Origin: Neofamilia massiliensis
GTDB lineage: Bacteria > Bacillota > Clostridia > Tissierellales > Peptoniphilaceae
DNA length: 64,000 nt
Direction of reading: 5' to 3'
NCBI RefSeq assembly: GCF_001299475.1
Contig: NZ_CYUJ01000002.1
Span: forward strand, 496,001-560,000
Position 1 is the first letter of the stretch. The number at the start of each line of letters is the position of its first letter. The notes under the pieces were generated by a model. It was not told where the DNA came from, searched no databases, and was given only the letters and a program-made list of their open reading frames with translations. Both the position numbers and the translations under genes were made by a program. Positions 17,557-26,069 of this stretch are shown in pieces.

Positions 17557-19062
17557 ATGAGCGACTATATATTAGAAATGGAAAATATATCCAAATCATT
17601 TCCAGGTGTAAAGGCCTTAGATGATGTTTTCTTAAGAGTAAAACCTGGAACTGTCCATGCCCTAATGGGAGAAAATGGGGCAGGAAAATCTACCCTAATG
17701 AAAATATTATTTGGAATATACCATGAAGATAATGGAACTATAAAAATAAATGGCGAAGAAGTTAAGATGATGAACCCAAAAGATGCCATGGCCCATGGAG
17801 TGTCTATGATCCACCAAGAACTTCAACCTATACCGATGATGACTATAGGGGAAAATATTTTTCTCGGAGACTATCCACTGGGAAAATTTAACTTAGTTGA
17901 CCATGATAAAATGTATAAGGATACTGAAAAGTACTTAGATGCAGTAAAATTAAAAGTCTCTCCAAAGACGCTTTTAAATGAACTTACAGTATCTCAAATG
18001 CAATCAGTAGAAATAGCCAAGGCCTTATCAAAACATTCAAAAATAATGATTATGGACGAGCCTACCTCTTCACTAACTTCATCTGAAGTAGAGGTTCTCT
18101 TTTCAATAATTAGAGACCTAACTAAAGAGGGCATGGCAATAATTTATATATCCCACAAGATGGACGAAATCCTAGAAATTTCTGACGAAATAACAATAAT
18201 GAGAGACGGCCAATATGTTGGAACTTGGCCATCAGACCAAATGACCAATGCCTCTATTATTAAAAACATGGTAGGCAGGGAATTAAAGTCCCTTTATCCA
18301 GAAAAAACCAATAAGGTAATAGACGAATATGTTTTAGAAGTAGAAAACTTTACATCTCCAAACCCTATGTCCTTTAAAGACTGTTCCTTTAAATTAAAAA
18401 AAGGAGAGGTTTTAGGAATTGGCGGCCTTGTTGGTGCTCAAAGAACTGAATTTTTGTCAGCTATTTATGGAGTTAGAGACCACGTTACTGGAAAGATTAA
18501 AAAAGATGGTGTGGAAATAATTATCAACAACCCTAAGGATGCTATAAAAAATGGCATAACCCTTTTGACAGAAGATAGAAGGGCAACAGGAATCTTTGGA
18601 GTCCTAAGTATTAGAGACAACACTGCTATATCTTCCCTTGATAAATACCTAGGCAATTACAGGCTTTTATCACAAAAAAAATTAGACACAGCAACTAGAG
18701 AGGCCATAGACAGGCTATCAATTAAGACCCCATCTTTAGAAACTCAAATTGAATCCCTATCAGGTGGCAACCAACAAAAGGTTATTATTTCAAGATGGCT
18801 GGCAAACGATCCAGACATTTTAATACTAGATGAGCCAACAAGGGGAATTGATGTAGGTGCCAAGTATGAAATTTATCAAATTATAAATGAACTAGCAGCC
18901 TCTGGCAAATCTATAATAATGATATCTTCAGAAATGGGTGAGCTTTTAGGAGTTTCAGACAGAATTATGGTTATGTGTGAAGGCCGAATTTCAGGATTTC
19001 TAAAAGGCGGCAAAGAAACAACCCAAGAAGATGTTATGAGTCTAGCAACTAAGTACATGTAA
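17557..19062 (+). CDS. mglA: Galactose ABC transporter ATPase
   Basis: 501 aa, two nucleotide-binding domains. Domain 1: Walker A GENGAGKST near residue 40, Walker B IMDEPTSSL. Domain 2: degenerate P-loop GGLVGAQRTE, signature LSGGNQQK and Walker B LILDEPTRGIDVGAK near residue 430. These match MglA/RbsA ATPases. It powers galactose import with MglC and MglB. It is 11 bases upstream of mglC. Confidence 0.93.
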   Translation: MSDYILEMENISKSFPGVKALDDVFLRVKPGTVHALMGENGAGKSTLMKILFGIYHEDNGTIKINGEEVKMMNPKDAMAHGVSMIHQELQPIPMMTIGENIFLGDYPLGKFNLVDHDKMYKDTEKYLDAVKLKVSPKTLLNELTVSQMQSVEIAKALSKHSKIMIMDEPTSSLTSSEVEVLFSIIRDLTKEGMAIIYISHKMDEILEISDEITIMRDGQYVGTWPSDQMTNASIIKNMVGRELKSLYPEKTNKVIDEYVLEVENFTSPNPMSFKDCSFKLKKGEVLGIGGLVGAQRTEFLSAIYGVRDHVTGKIKKDGVEIIINNPKDAIKNGITLLTEDRRATGIFGVLSIRDNTAISSLDKYLGNYRLLSQKKLDTATREAIDRLSIKTPSLETQIESLSGGNQQKVIISRWLANDPDILILDEPTRGIDVGAKYEIYQIINELAASGKSIIMISSEMGELLGVSDRIMVMCEGRISGFLKGGKETTQEDVMSLATKYM

Positions 19063-19072
19063 GGAGAAAATC

Positions 19073-20062
19073 GTGAACAGAAAAAGAAAATATGACTTAA
19101 AGGAATTTTTAACTGATTATGCTTTAATAATAGTAGTCATAATGATGATTATTTTTACAGGGGTAACTAGAAAAAATTTCCTATCATTAAATAACTTATC
19201 AAACCTAATGGCCAACGTTTCTGTTAGGTTTATAATTGCCCTTGGGGTATCAGGCTGTTTAATTATTAAAGGAACAGACCTTTCAGCAGGACGTATAGTA
19301 GGGCTATCAGCTCTTATAACAGGAACAATGGTACAAAATCCAGATTATCCATCAAAGTTTTTTGAAAATCTGCCAGACATGCCAGTTTTTGTTCCCCTAT
19401 TAATTGTTTTAGGAGTATGTGCCCTTTTTGGACTTATTAATGGACTAATTGTTGCCTACCTTCACGTTCCGCCATTTTTAGCAACCCTAGGTACACAAAT
19501 TATGATCTATGGTATTAATATGCTTTATTCACAAAACAAGCCTATAGGATACTTCAAAAGATCTTTTATAAAAATCGGCCAAGGAAAAATTTTCTTTATT
19601 CCCTATCTAGCCCTAATAGCAGCGGTAGTTGGCCTTATTATGTGGGTGCTTTTTAACAAAACCAGACACGGTAAATATATGTATGCCATAGGTGGTAACG
19701 AAGCGGCAGCAGAAGTTTCTGGAGTAAATGTAGAAAAATCAAAAATTAAAATCTACACCCTAGCAGGATTTCTATATGGCCTAGCAGGATATTTACTAAC
19801 AGCAAAAACTGGGTCAGTAGGACCTGGAGTTGGCCAAGGTTATGAACTAGAGGCCATTGCTTCAGCAACTATTGGTGGTGTTTCAACATCTGGTGGCCAA
19901 GGAACTATCTCAGGAATATTATTAGGGGTTTTTGTCTTTGAACTTTTAAAAATTGCCCTATCCTTCCTAGGAGTTTCTCCAGACATGACTAATGTTATCC
20001 AAGGTATAGTTATAGTAATAGCAGTAGCCCTTGACGTTAGAAAGACCCTAGTTAGAAGATAA
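19073..20062 (+). CDS. mglC: Galactose ABC transporter permease
   Basis: 329 aa membrane protein of the BPD_transp_2 type. The GTG start at 19073 is set by AAGGAG at 19061-19066. Characteristic segments are IIKGTDLSAGRIVGLSAL, the cytoplasmic MYAIGGNEAAAEVSGVNV loop that docks on the ATPase, and EAIASATIGGVSTSGGQGT. It forms the channel of the galactose importer. A strong terminator follows. Confidence 0.92.
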   Translation: MNRKRKYDLKEFLTDYALIIVVIMMIIFTGVTRKNFLSLNNLSNLMANVSVRFIIALGVSGCLIIKGTDLSAGRIVGLSALITGTMVQNPDYPSKFFENLPDMPVFVPLLIVLGVCALFGLINGLIVAYLHVPPFLATLGTQIMIYGINMLYSQNKPIGYFKRSFIKIGQGKIFFIPYLALIAAVVGLIMWVLFNKTRHGKYMYAIGGNEAAAEVSGVNVEKSKIKIYTLAGFLYGLAGYLLTAKTGSVGPGVGQGYELEAIASATIGGVSTSGGQGTISGILLGVFVFELLKIALSFLGVSPDMTNVIQGIVIVIAVALDVRKTLVRR

Positions 20063-20072
20063 AAAACTTTAT

Positions 20073-20099
20073 GCCTTGATTTTAGTCAAGGCTTTTTTT
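20073..20099 (+). terminator. Terminator after mglC
   Basis: Perfect 7-bp stem GCCTTGA (20073-20079) and TCAAGGC (20086-20092), with a T7 tail. It separates transport from the galactose enzymes, for which no strong separate promoter is visible. Confidence 0.85.
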
Positions 20100-20115
20100 A
20101 TTAAAGGAGATAAAA

Positions 20116-20997
20116 ATGAAAATATACTCAGGCAAACACTTTAATAAAGACGTCTATATTTTAGAAAATGATCAGCTTCAAGTAAAAGTATTAAAAGACT
20201 TTGGAGCCAAGGTAGTTTCAATTTATAAAAAAGACTTAGACTTTGAACTTTTATTTCAGCCAAGTGACAAGGCCTACAAGGAACCAAACTTAGGAGATGA
20301 CTTTGAAGCCTATGACAGGTCAGGCATAGATGAGATGCTACCGACAATAGACTCTTGCTTCTATCCAAATTCTTACAAAAAACTAAATGACCATGGAGAC
20401 CTTTGGACCCAAAAATGGGATTTTGAAATAAGAGAAGAATCACTTGTTTCAAAAGTTAGATGCGACTCAATAAAGTTGGATTTAGAAAGACAAATAACTT
20501 TAGACGGAGACCAAGTTAAGTTTTCTTACAAATTAAAAAATCCAACTGTACAAGATCATCCTTATCTTTGGGCCTTTCACGCCCTAATGACTTATAGCGA
20601 CCAAGTTGAAATTGACTTTGGTCAAGATGGAGAGATATTAAATGTAATAGATGGAAAACCTTACGACTTTGATTATAGAAACCTTGATGAATATCCAGAT
20701 AAAAATGTCTATAAGTTTTATTTTGTAGATGAAATAGCAGACGGAAATGTAGACATCTACTATAAAAAAGAAAAACTAAAGGTTCAAATGAACTTTACTA
20801 CAGATATAAACAAGTACCTAGGTTTTTGGCTAACTAAAGGCGGCCTAAAAGGCGAATATAACTTTGCCCTAGAGCCAGCTTCAGGCTACTACGACTCCTT
20901 AGAAAGGGCCTTTAAAAACAATAAGTTTTCAAAAATCGCCTCTAAGGAAGAAAAAACTTGGGAGCTAACTTTAACACTTAGAAAGGAAAATGATTAA
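20116..20997 (+). CDS. galM: Aldose 1-epimerase (galactose mutarotase)
   Basis: 293 aa. The catalytic residues of the mutarotase superfamily are visible: His in NDHGDLW near residue 95, His in WAFHALMTY near residue 157, and the base Glu in LEPASGYYD near residue 258. It interconverts beta- and alpha-galactose so that galactokinase can act. Its stop codon overlaps the start of galT by one base. Mutarotases of this subfamily can also act on glucose; the gal context supports galactose. Confidence 0.85.
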   Translation: MKIYSGKHFNKDVYILENDQLQVKVLKDFGAKVVSIYKKDLDFELLFQPSDKAYKEPNLGDDFEAYDRSGIDEMLPTIDSCFYPNSYKKLNDHGDLWTQKWDFEIREESLVSKVRCDSIKLDLERQITLDGDQVKFSYKLKNPTVQDHPYLWAFHALMTYSDQVEIDFGQDGEILNVIDGKPYDFDYRNLDEYPDKNVYKFYFVDEIADGNVDIYYKKEKLKVQMNFTTDINKYLGFWLTKGGLKGEYNFALEPASGYYDSLERAFKNNKFSKIASKEEKTWELTLTLRKEND

Positions 20998-21977
20998 TGG
21001 CAGAATTAAGATACAATCCACTTTTAAATGACTGGACCATGGTAAGTGCAGACAGGTCAAAAAGACCTGACATGCCCAAGGACTTTTGCCCTTTCTGTCC
21101 AGACTCAGGTAAGGTCCCAGCAGACTATGACGTTTTAAAATACGATAACGACTTTCCAATCCTGTCTCAAAACCCACCTCAGCCAGATGAAGTTGGATCA
21201 GACTTTTATAAGACAGATTATTCCTATGGCAAGTGCGAAGTTATTTTATACTCCCCAGACCATGACGGAAAATTTTATGACCTTAGCCAGGCCCATATAG
21301 AAAAACTAGTTAGGCTGTGGCAGGAAAGATTTGAAGATTTAAAGACCGATGAAAAAATAAAATACATTATGCCTTTTGAAAATAAGGGCAAGGAAGTTGG
21401 AACTACAATGATCCACCCTCACGGCCAAATTTATGCCTATGCAAAAATGCCACTGAGACTAAAACTAGAACTTAAAAATTCTATGGACTATTTCAAGGAG
21501 ACAGGCGAAAATATTTTTGACAGGCTAATAAAAGAAGAGAGAGCCTTTAAAGAGAGGATAATTTTTGAAAATGATTCTTTTATTGTCTTCCTACCATTTT
21601 TTGCCAACTATCCTTTTGAAACATATATTGTAGCCAAGGACAAGATTAGTTCTTTTTCAGACTTTACTGATAAGACAGTTTCTGACTTTGCTAAGACCTT
21701 AAAAGAATTGACTAAGGCCTTTGACTATGTTTATAATAAACCCTTTCCCTATATGATGGCAATTTATCAAGAGCCTGTAAATTCTCCTGAATATGCTGGA
21801 GTTCATGACTTTTATAGGTTTAATGTAAAATTCTTCCCGCCACTAAGGGGGAAAAACTCAATAAAATACAACGCCTCTTCTGAAACTGCAGCCTGGGTTC
21901 ATGGCAATCCAAGAAGGGTAGAAGAAACAGCAGAAGAATTAAGAAGGGCCTATAGGAGCAGTGTAGATGAAGGATGA
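20997..21977 (+). CDS. galT: Galactose-1-phosphate uridylyltransferase
   Basis: 326 aa. The catalytic histidine triad HPHGQIYAY (nucleophile His in HxHxQ) is near residue 140, and the N-terminal zinc motif FCPFC is near residue 29. It exchanges UMP between UDP-glucose and galactose 1-phosphate. It overlaps galM by 1 base and galK by 11 bases, so the three are translationally coupled. Confidence 0.93.
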   Translation: MAELRYNPLLNDWTMVSADRSKRPDMPKDFCPFCPDSGKVPADYDVLKYDNDFPILSQNPPQPDEVGSDFYKTDYSYGKCEVILYSPDHDGKFYDLSQAHIEKLVRLWQERFEDLKTDEKIKYIMPFENKGKEVGTTMIHPHGQIYAYAKMPLRLKLELKNSMDYFKETGENIFDRLIKEERAFKERIIFENDSFIVFLPFFANYPFETYIVAKDKISSFSDFTDKTVSDFAKTLKELTKAFDYVYNKPFPYMMAIYQEPVNSPEYAGVHDFYRFNVKFFPPLRGKNSIKYNASSETAAWVHGNPRRVEETAEELRRAYRSSVDEG

Positions 21978-23139
21978 AAAAATAATTTTAGCTAATACAG
22001 AAAAAATCTTTAAGGAAAAATTTTCCAAAGAGCCGAGAAAGTTTTTTTCTCCATCTAGAATAAATATAATTGGTGAACACATTGACTACAACGGCGGCAA
22101 GGTTCTTCCATGTGCTATAGAAATTGGAACTTACGCCTGTGCTGAAAAAAACTCTACTAATAAAATTTGCGCCTATTCAGTTAACTTAGACTCCTATGGT
22201 GAATTAGATTTAGATAAGCTTTCTTACAATAGAGACTTAGGTTGGCTAAATTATCTAGGCGGCATGGCCAAGTTTATAAAAGAAGCAGGTTATGATTTTG
22301 AAGGTTTCGATCTTGTTATTGAAGGAAATATTCCAACAGGATCGGGCCTATCTTCCTCAGCGTCCTTAGAAGTTTTAGTTGGATTTGTAATTAGCAATCT
22401 TTTTAATCTAAATATTTCAAATCTCGACCTAGCCAAAGTAGGCATGAAAACAGAAAATGAATATTTAGGCCTTCACACTGGCATTATGGACCAATTTGCC
22501 ATAGCCATGGGAAGAAAGGGATCGGCCATACTTTTAGATACAAATACTCTAGACTATTCTTATATAGATGTTGACCTTAAGGATTTGGAAATTTTAATTT
22601 TAAATACAAACAAGCCAAGGTCCCTAATCGAATCTAAGTACAATGAAAGAAGGCAAGAAACCCAAAAGGCCCTTTACATCTTAAAAGACTTTGTTGACAT
22701 AGATAATCTTTGTCAGCTAGCTAAGTATCCTAATTGGGAAGATCTTCTACTTCATATTGAAGATAAGACTCTTTATAAAAGGGCCAGACACTGTGTAGAA
22801 GAAAATCTTAGAGTTAAAGAAATGGTTAAGGCCATGGAAGCTGCTGATTATAAAAAAATGGGCAGGCTTTTAAATGAATCTCACAAGTCCCTAAGAGACT
22901 TTTATGAAGTTACAGGCAGGGAGCTAGATGCAATAACTGAAGGAGCCAGACAAGTTGACGGCTGCCTAGGTGCTAGAATGACTGGCGCAGGATTTTCAGG
23001 TTGTGCCATAGCCCTAGTTGAAAAAAATTCTATAGACGAATTTTCTAAAAAAGTTAAAGCCTATTACAAAGACCAAACAGGACTTGATGCGGAGATCCTT
23101 TCATCTAATATTGGTTCAGGTCCTAGAGAAATTTTATAA
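21967..23139 (+). CDS. galK: Galactokinase
   Basis: 390 aa, GHMP kinase family. It has the galactokinase signature INIIGEHIDYNGGKVLP near residue 35, the phosphate loop IPTGSGLSSSAS near residue 120, and the C-terminal MTGAGFSGCAIAL motif. It phosphorylates galactose to galactose 1-phosphate. The gene overlaps galT, and its terminator closes the galactose regulon. galE and a phosphoglucomutase, needed to finish the Leloir pathway, are not in the window. Confidence 0.94.
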   Translation: MKDEKIILANTEKIFKEKFSKEPRKFFSPSRINIIGEHIDYNGGKVLPCAIEIGTYACAEKNSTNKICAYSVNLDSYGELDLDKLSYNRDLGWLNYLGGMAKFIKEAGYDFEGFDLVIEGNIPTGSGLSSSASLEVLVGFVISNLFNLNISNLDLAKVGMKTENEYLGLHTGIMDQFAIAMGRKGSAILLDTNTLDYSYIDVDLKDLEILILNTNKPRSLIESKYNERRQETQKALYILKDFVDIDNLCQLAKYPNWEDLLLHIEDKTLYKRARHCVEENLRVKEMVKAMEAADYKKMGRLLNESHKSLRDFYEVTGRELDAITEGARQVDGCLGARMTGAGFSGCAIALVEKNSIDEFSKKVKAYYKDQTGLDAEILSSNIGSGPREIL

Positions 23140-23144
23140 AGACG

Positions 23145-23175
23145 AAAACTGATCTAAAACTAGGTCGGTTTTTTT
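23145..23175 (+). terminator. Terminator of the gal operon
   Basis: Stem AAAACTGATCTA (23145-23156) with TAGGTCGGTTTT (23161-23172), two G-T pairs, T tail. Confidence 0.83.
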
Positions 23176-23208
23176 ATTTACAAGACAATTATTTTTTTAT
23201 AAATAGGT

Positions 23209-23214
23209 TATAAT
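23209..23214 (+). promoter_or_regulatory. -10 box upstream of the DUF697 gene
   Basis: TATAAT 24 bases before the start codon. No convincing -35 at the right distance. Confidence 0.5.
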
Positions 23215-23237
23215 AGCAAATAGAAGGAGGGATTAAT

Positions 23238-24191
23238 ATGAACAAACTTAAATATTATTTTTTAGGAATCTTATTTTTGTTTCTAGGCTTATTTTCAATT
23301 ATTGTTTTAAACCAAACAATTTCAATTTATAAAAACCTATCAGAAATTCACCCAGTCTTAGGGATTTTAGGAGCAGGACTGACAGTGATTTTACTAGCCA
23401 TCCTAATATTTTTACAAGTTTTTGTAATCTTTAAGTATCCAAAAGTAAAGAAACTTCCAAAAAATCCAAGCAAGGAAGAAATCGAAAACTTTAAGGCCGA
23501 AAGAATTAGAAGACTTAAGAAAAATAAAACTCTTTTAAAATTAGGATACAACTTTGAAGGAAAAGATACTGAAAAGATCCTAAGAGAGACAGATGAACTT
23601 TTAAAGAATCAGGCTATGGCAGTGACTAGAAAAAACGCTAACTCAGTTTTTATAACAACAGCTATTTCTCAAAATGGAGTTTTAGATTCACTTAGTGTTT
23701 TATTTACTTTAGGTGTAATGGTCTATCAAATTATAGAAGTTTACGAAAACAGACCAGACTTTAAAAGAGTTATTTATCTCTACAGCCAAATTGCTTCAGT
23801 TGTCCTAGTGGCAGCGTCTATAGAAGACTTGGACCTAATTGAAGAACAACTTGAACCAGTTTTAACTGGCCTCTTATCTTCGTCTATAATTTCTGCCATC
23901 CCAGGAGCTGTTGGCCTGGCAAATTTAATTACAAATTCTCTTGTAGAAGGATCAGTAAATGCTTTATTAACTCTTAGAGTTGGCATTGTTGCATCAAGGT
24001 ACTTATCATCAAGCCTTGACTTAGATAAAAAGTCCTTGAGAAAGGGAGCCTTTATTGAAGCAACTGGCCAGCTAGGAACTATAATTGTATCTAACAGCGC
24101 CGAAGTTATTAAGTCAATTTCCAAGGCAGCTAAAAAGGCAACTATAGATAAAATTAAAAACCCCTTCACAAAAGTCAAGGACCTAGTCTAG
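23238..24191 (+). CDS. DUF697 domain membrane protein
   Basis: 317 aa. Two membrane helices lie at residues about 8-30 and 40-60, then a basic cytoplasmic stretch (about 70-130), then a DUF697-type region with hydrophobic helices and the RVGIVASRYLSSSLD and FIEATGQLGTIIVSNSAEVIKS segments. DUF697 occurs in YcjF-type proteins and GTPase-associated membrane proteins. AGAAGGAGG precedes the ATG. It stands alone between the gal operon and the peptidase gene. Function unknown. Confidence 0.65.
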   Translation: MNKLKYYFLGILFLFLGLFSIIVLNQTISIYKNLSEIHPVLGILGAGLTVILLAILIFLQVFVIFKYPKVKKLPKNPSKEEIENFKAERIRRLKKNKTLLKLGYNFEGKDTEKILRETDELLKNQAMAVTRKNANSVFITTAISQNGVLDSLSVLFTLGVMVYQIIEVYENRPDFKRVIYLYSQIASVVLVAASIEDLDLIEEQLEPVLTGLLSSSIISAIPGAVGLANLITNSLVEGSVNALLTLRVGIVASRYLSSSLDLDKKSLRKGAFIEATGQLGTIIVSNSAEVIKSISKAAKKATIDKIKNPFTKVKDLV

Positions 24192-24290
24192 AGATAAAAT
24201 AATTTTAAAGGCTAAGACCTTGGAAGAAGAAAGGATTTTAGTATATAATTAAGTTAAGAAAATTTTTTTGAAAAACATGAGGTGATTATA

Positions 24291-26066
24291 ATGGACGTAA
24301 ATCAAAAACTTGGTATGCTTAGAAATTTAATGGCAGAGTATAGGTTAGATGCCTATGTAGTTTCTAACTCTGACCCACATTTTTCTGAATACCTACCAGA
24401 CAGATATAGACAAATAAAATGGCTGACTAACTTTTCAGGATCAAATGCCTTGGTTTTAGTTACTAATGACCAGGCCCTAATTTGGACTGACGGCAGATAC
24501 TTTGTCCAATGCCAAAAGGAAATCGCAGGCTCGGACTTTGAAATGATGAAGATGGCAACACCAGGCTATCCAAATATTTTTAAAACTATAGAAAAATTAC
24601 TTCCTGAGGGAAGAAGACTGGGAGTAGATAGAAATATTTTATCTCAAAGCGACTACGAGTCCTATGAAAAGATTTGTAAAAATAGGGGCATAGACCTAGT
24701 AGATGACTATGATTTAATTACTGAACTTTGGACTGACAGGCCAGAAATAAAAAAAGACCCAGCCTTTATTCACGAACTTAAATATACAGGTCTATCTGCC
24801 AAGGAAAAAATAAATGATCTTAGAGAAAAATTCGACGAAGAAGAAGTAGACGGAACAATTATTTCTTCTCTAGCTGACATAGCCTGGCTTTACAACCTAA
24901 GAGGTTCAGACATTGCCAACAACCCAGTTGTAACTGCCTACGCCTATGTTGATAAAAAGTCTGCGATTCTCTTTATAGAAGAAGAAAAACTCTCTATGGA
25001 AGTTTTAGACCATCTAAAAGAAAACGACATTGACTATTTAAAATACAGTGAAGTCTTTGCCAAGGCCAACAACCTAAGAAATATGACTTTGGCCCTTGAT
25101 AAGAAGACAACAGCCAGGTCAATATTTAAAGTCCTTGATCCATCAGTAAAGGTTAAAGACATTACTGATCTAACAACAAAGTTAAAGGCTATAAAAAACG
25201 ATGTAGAAATTAAAAACCAAAAACACGCCTATATTAAAGATGGCGTCGCCTTAACAAAATTTATTTACTGGCTAAAGCACCACGAAAATATAGAATCCGA
25301 AGACGAATACACAGTAGGAGAAAAGCTAGAAGAATTTAGAAAAGCCCAAGACCTTTATGTTGAACCATCCTTTAGTACTATTTCTGCCTACAAGGAAAAT
25401 GCAGCAATGATGCACTACAAGGCAGAAAAAGATAGCGCAAAAAAACTTGAAAAGGAAGGTTTCTTATTAGTTGACTCAGGTGGCCAATACTACGACGGCA
25501 CAACTGACACAACTAGGACAATCGTTCTTGGAAAATTAACAGACGAAGAAAAGAAAGACTTTACTCTAACATTAAAAGGCCACATGGACCTTATGACTAC
25601 AATATTTTTAGCAGGTACAACAGGCTTTGCCTTAGATGCAATTTGTAGAAGACCCCTTTGGCAAAACAAGTCTGACTACAAGTGTGGAACAGGCCACGGC
25701 GTTGGATATTTCTTAGGAGTTCACGAAGGACCACAAGGTATTTCACCAAGATCAGCTGGAGCAGCTATTGAGCCAGGTATGGTAGTAACCATTGAACCAG
25801 GAGTTTACAAGGAAGGTAAACACGGCATTAGAACAGAAAATGTTGTCTTGGTTGTTGAAGATGGCGAGACTCTTGATGGCAAGTTTTTAAAATTTGAATG
25901 TATGTCCTTTGTGCCAATAGACCTTGAAGCAATTGATCCTTCACTATTAAACGACTTAGACAAAAAAATTATCAACGACTACCACAAGGAAGTCTACGAA
26001 AAAATTTCTAAATATTTAACCAGAGAGGAGTCAGACTGGCTAAAAGAAGTAACAAAAGCCATATAG
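24291..26066 (+). CDS. Xaa-Pro aminopeptidase (M24B)
   Basis: 591 aa from ATG 24291, placed 6 bases after GAGGTG (24279-24284); the upstream GTG 24282 is part of that ribosome site. It is the long, three-domain form: two creatinase-like N-terminal domains (SNSDPHFSEYLPDRYRQIKWLTNFSGS is typical) and a pita-bread catalytic domain from about residue 310. Metal ligands: DSGGQYYDGTTDTTRT (two Asp), GTGHGVGYFLGVHEGP (His), TIEPGVY (Glu), TENVVLV (Glu). It removes N-terminal residues preceding proline. The next gene, uvrC, starts 3 bases after its stop. Confidence 0.93.
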   Translation: MDVNQKLGMLRNLMAEYRLDAYVVSNSDPHFSEYLPDRYRQIKWLTNFSGSNALVLVTNDQALIWTDGRYFVQCQKEIAGSDFEMMKMATPGYPNIFKTIEKLLPEGRRLGVDRNILSQSDYESYEKICKNRGIDLVDDYDLITELWTDRPEIKKDPAFIHELKYTGLSAKEKINDLREKFDEEEVDGTIISSLADIAWLYNLRGSDIANNPVVTAYAYVDKKSAILFIEEEKLSMEVLDHLKENDIDYLKYSEVFAKANNLRNMTLALDKKTTARSIFKVLDPSVKVKDITDLTTKLKAIKNDVEIKNQKHAYIKDGVALTKFIYWLKHHENIESEDEYTVGEKLEEFRKAQDLYVEPSFSTISAYKENAAMMHYKAEKDSAKKLEKEGFLLVDSGGQYYDGTTDTTRTIVLGKLTDEEKKDFTLTLKGHMDLMTTIFLAGTTGFALDAICRRPLWQNKSDYKCGTGHGVGYFLGVHEGPQGISPRSAGAAIEPGMVVTIEPGVYKEGKHGIRTENVVLVVEDGETLDGKFLKFECMSFVPIDLEAIDPSLLNDLDKKIINDYHKEVYEKISKYLTREESDWLKEVTKAI

Positions 26067-26069
26067 ACT

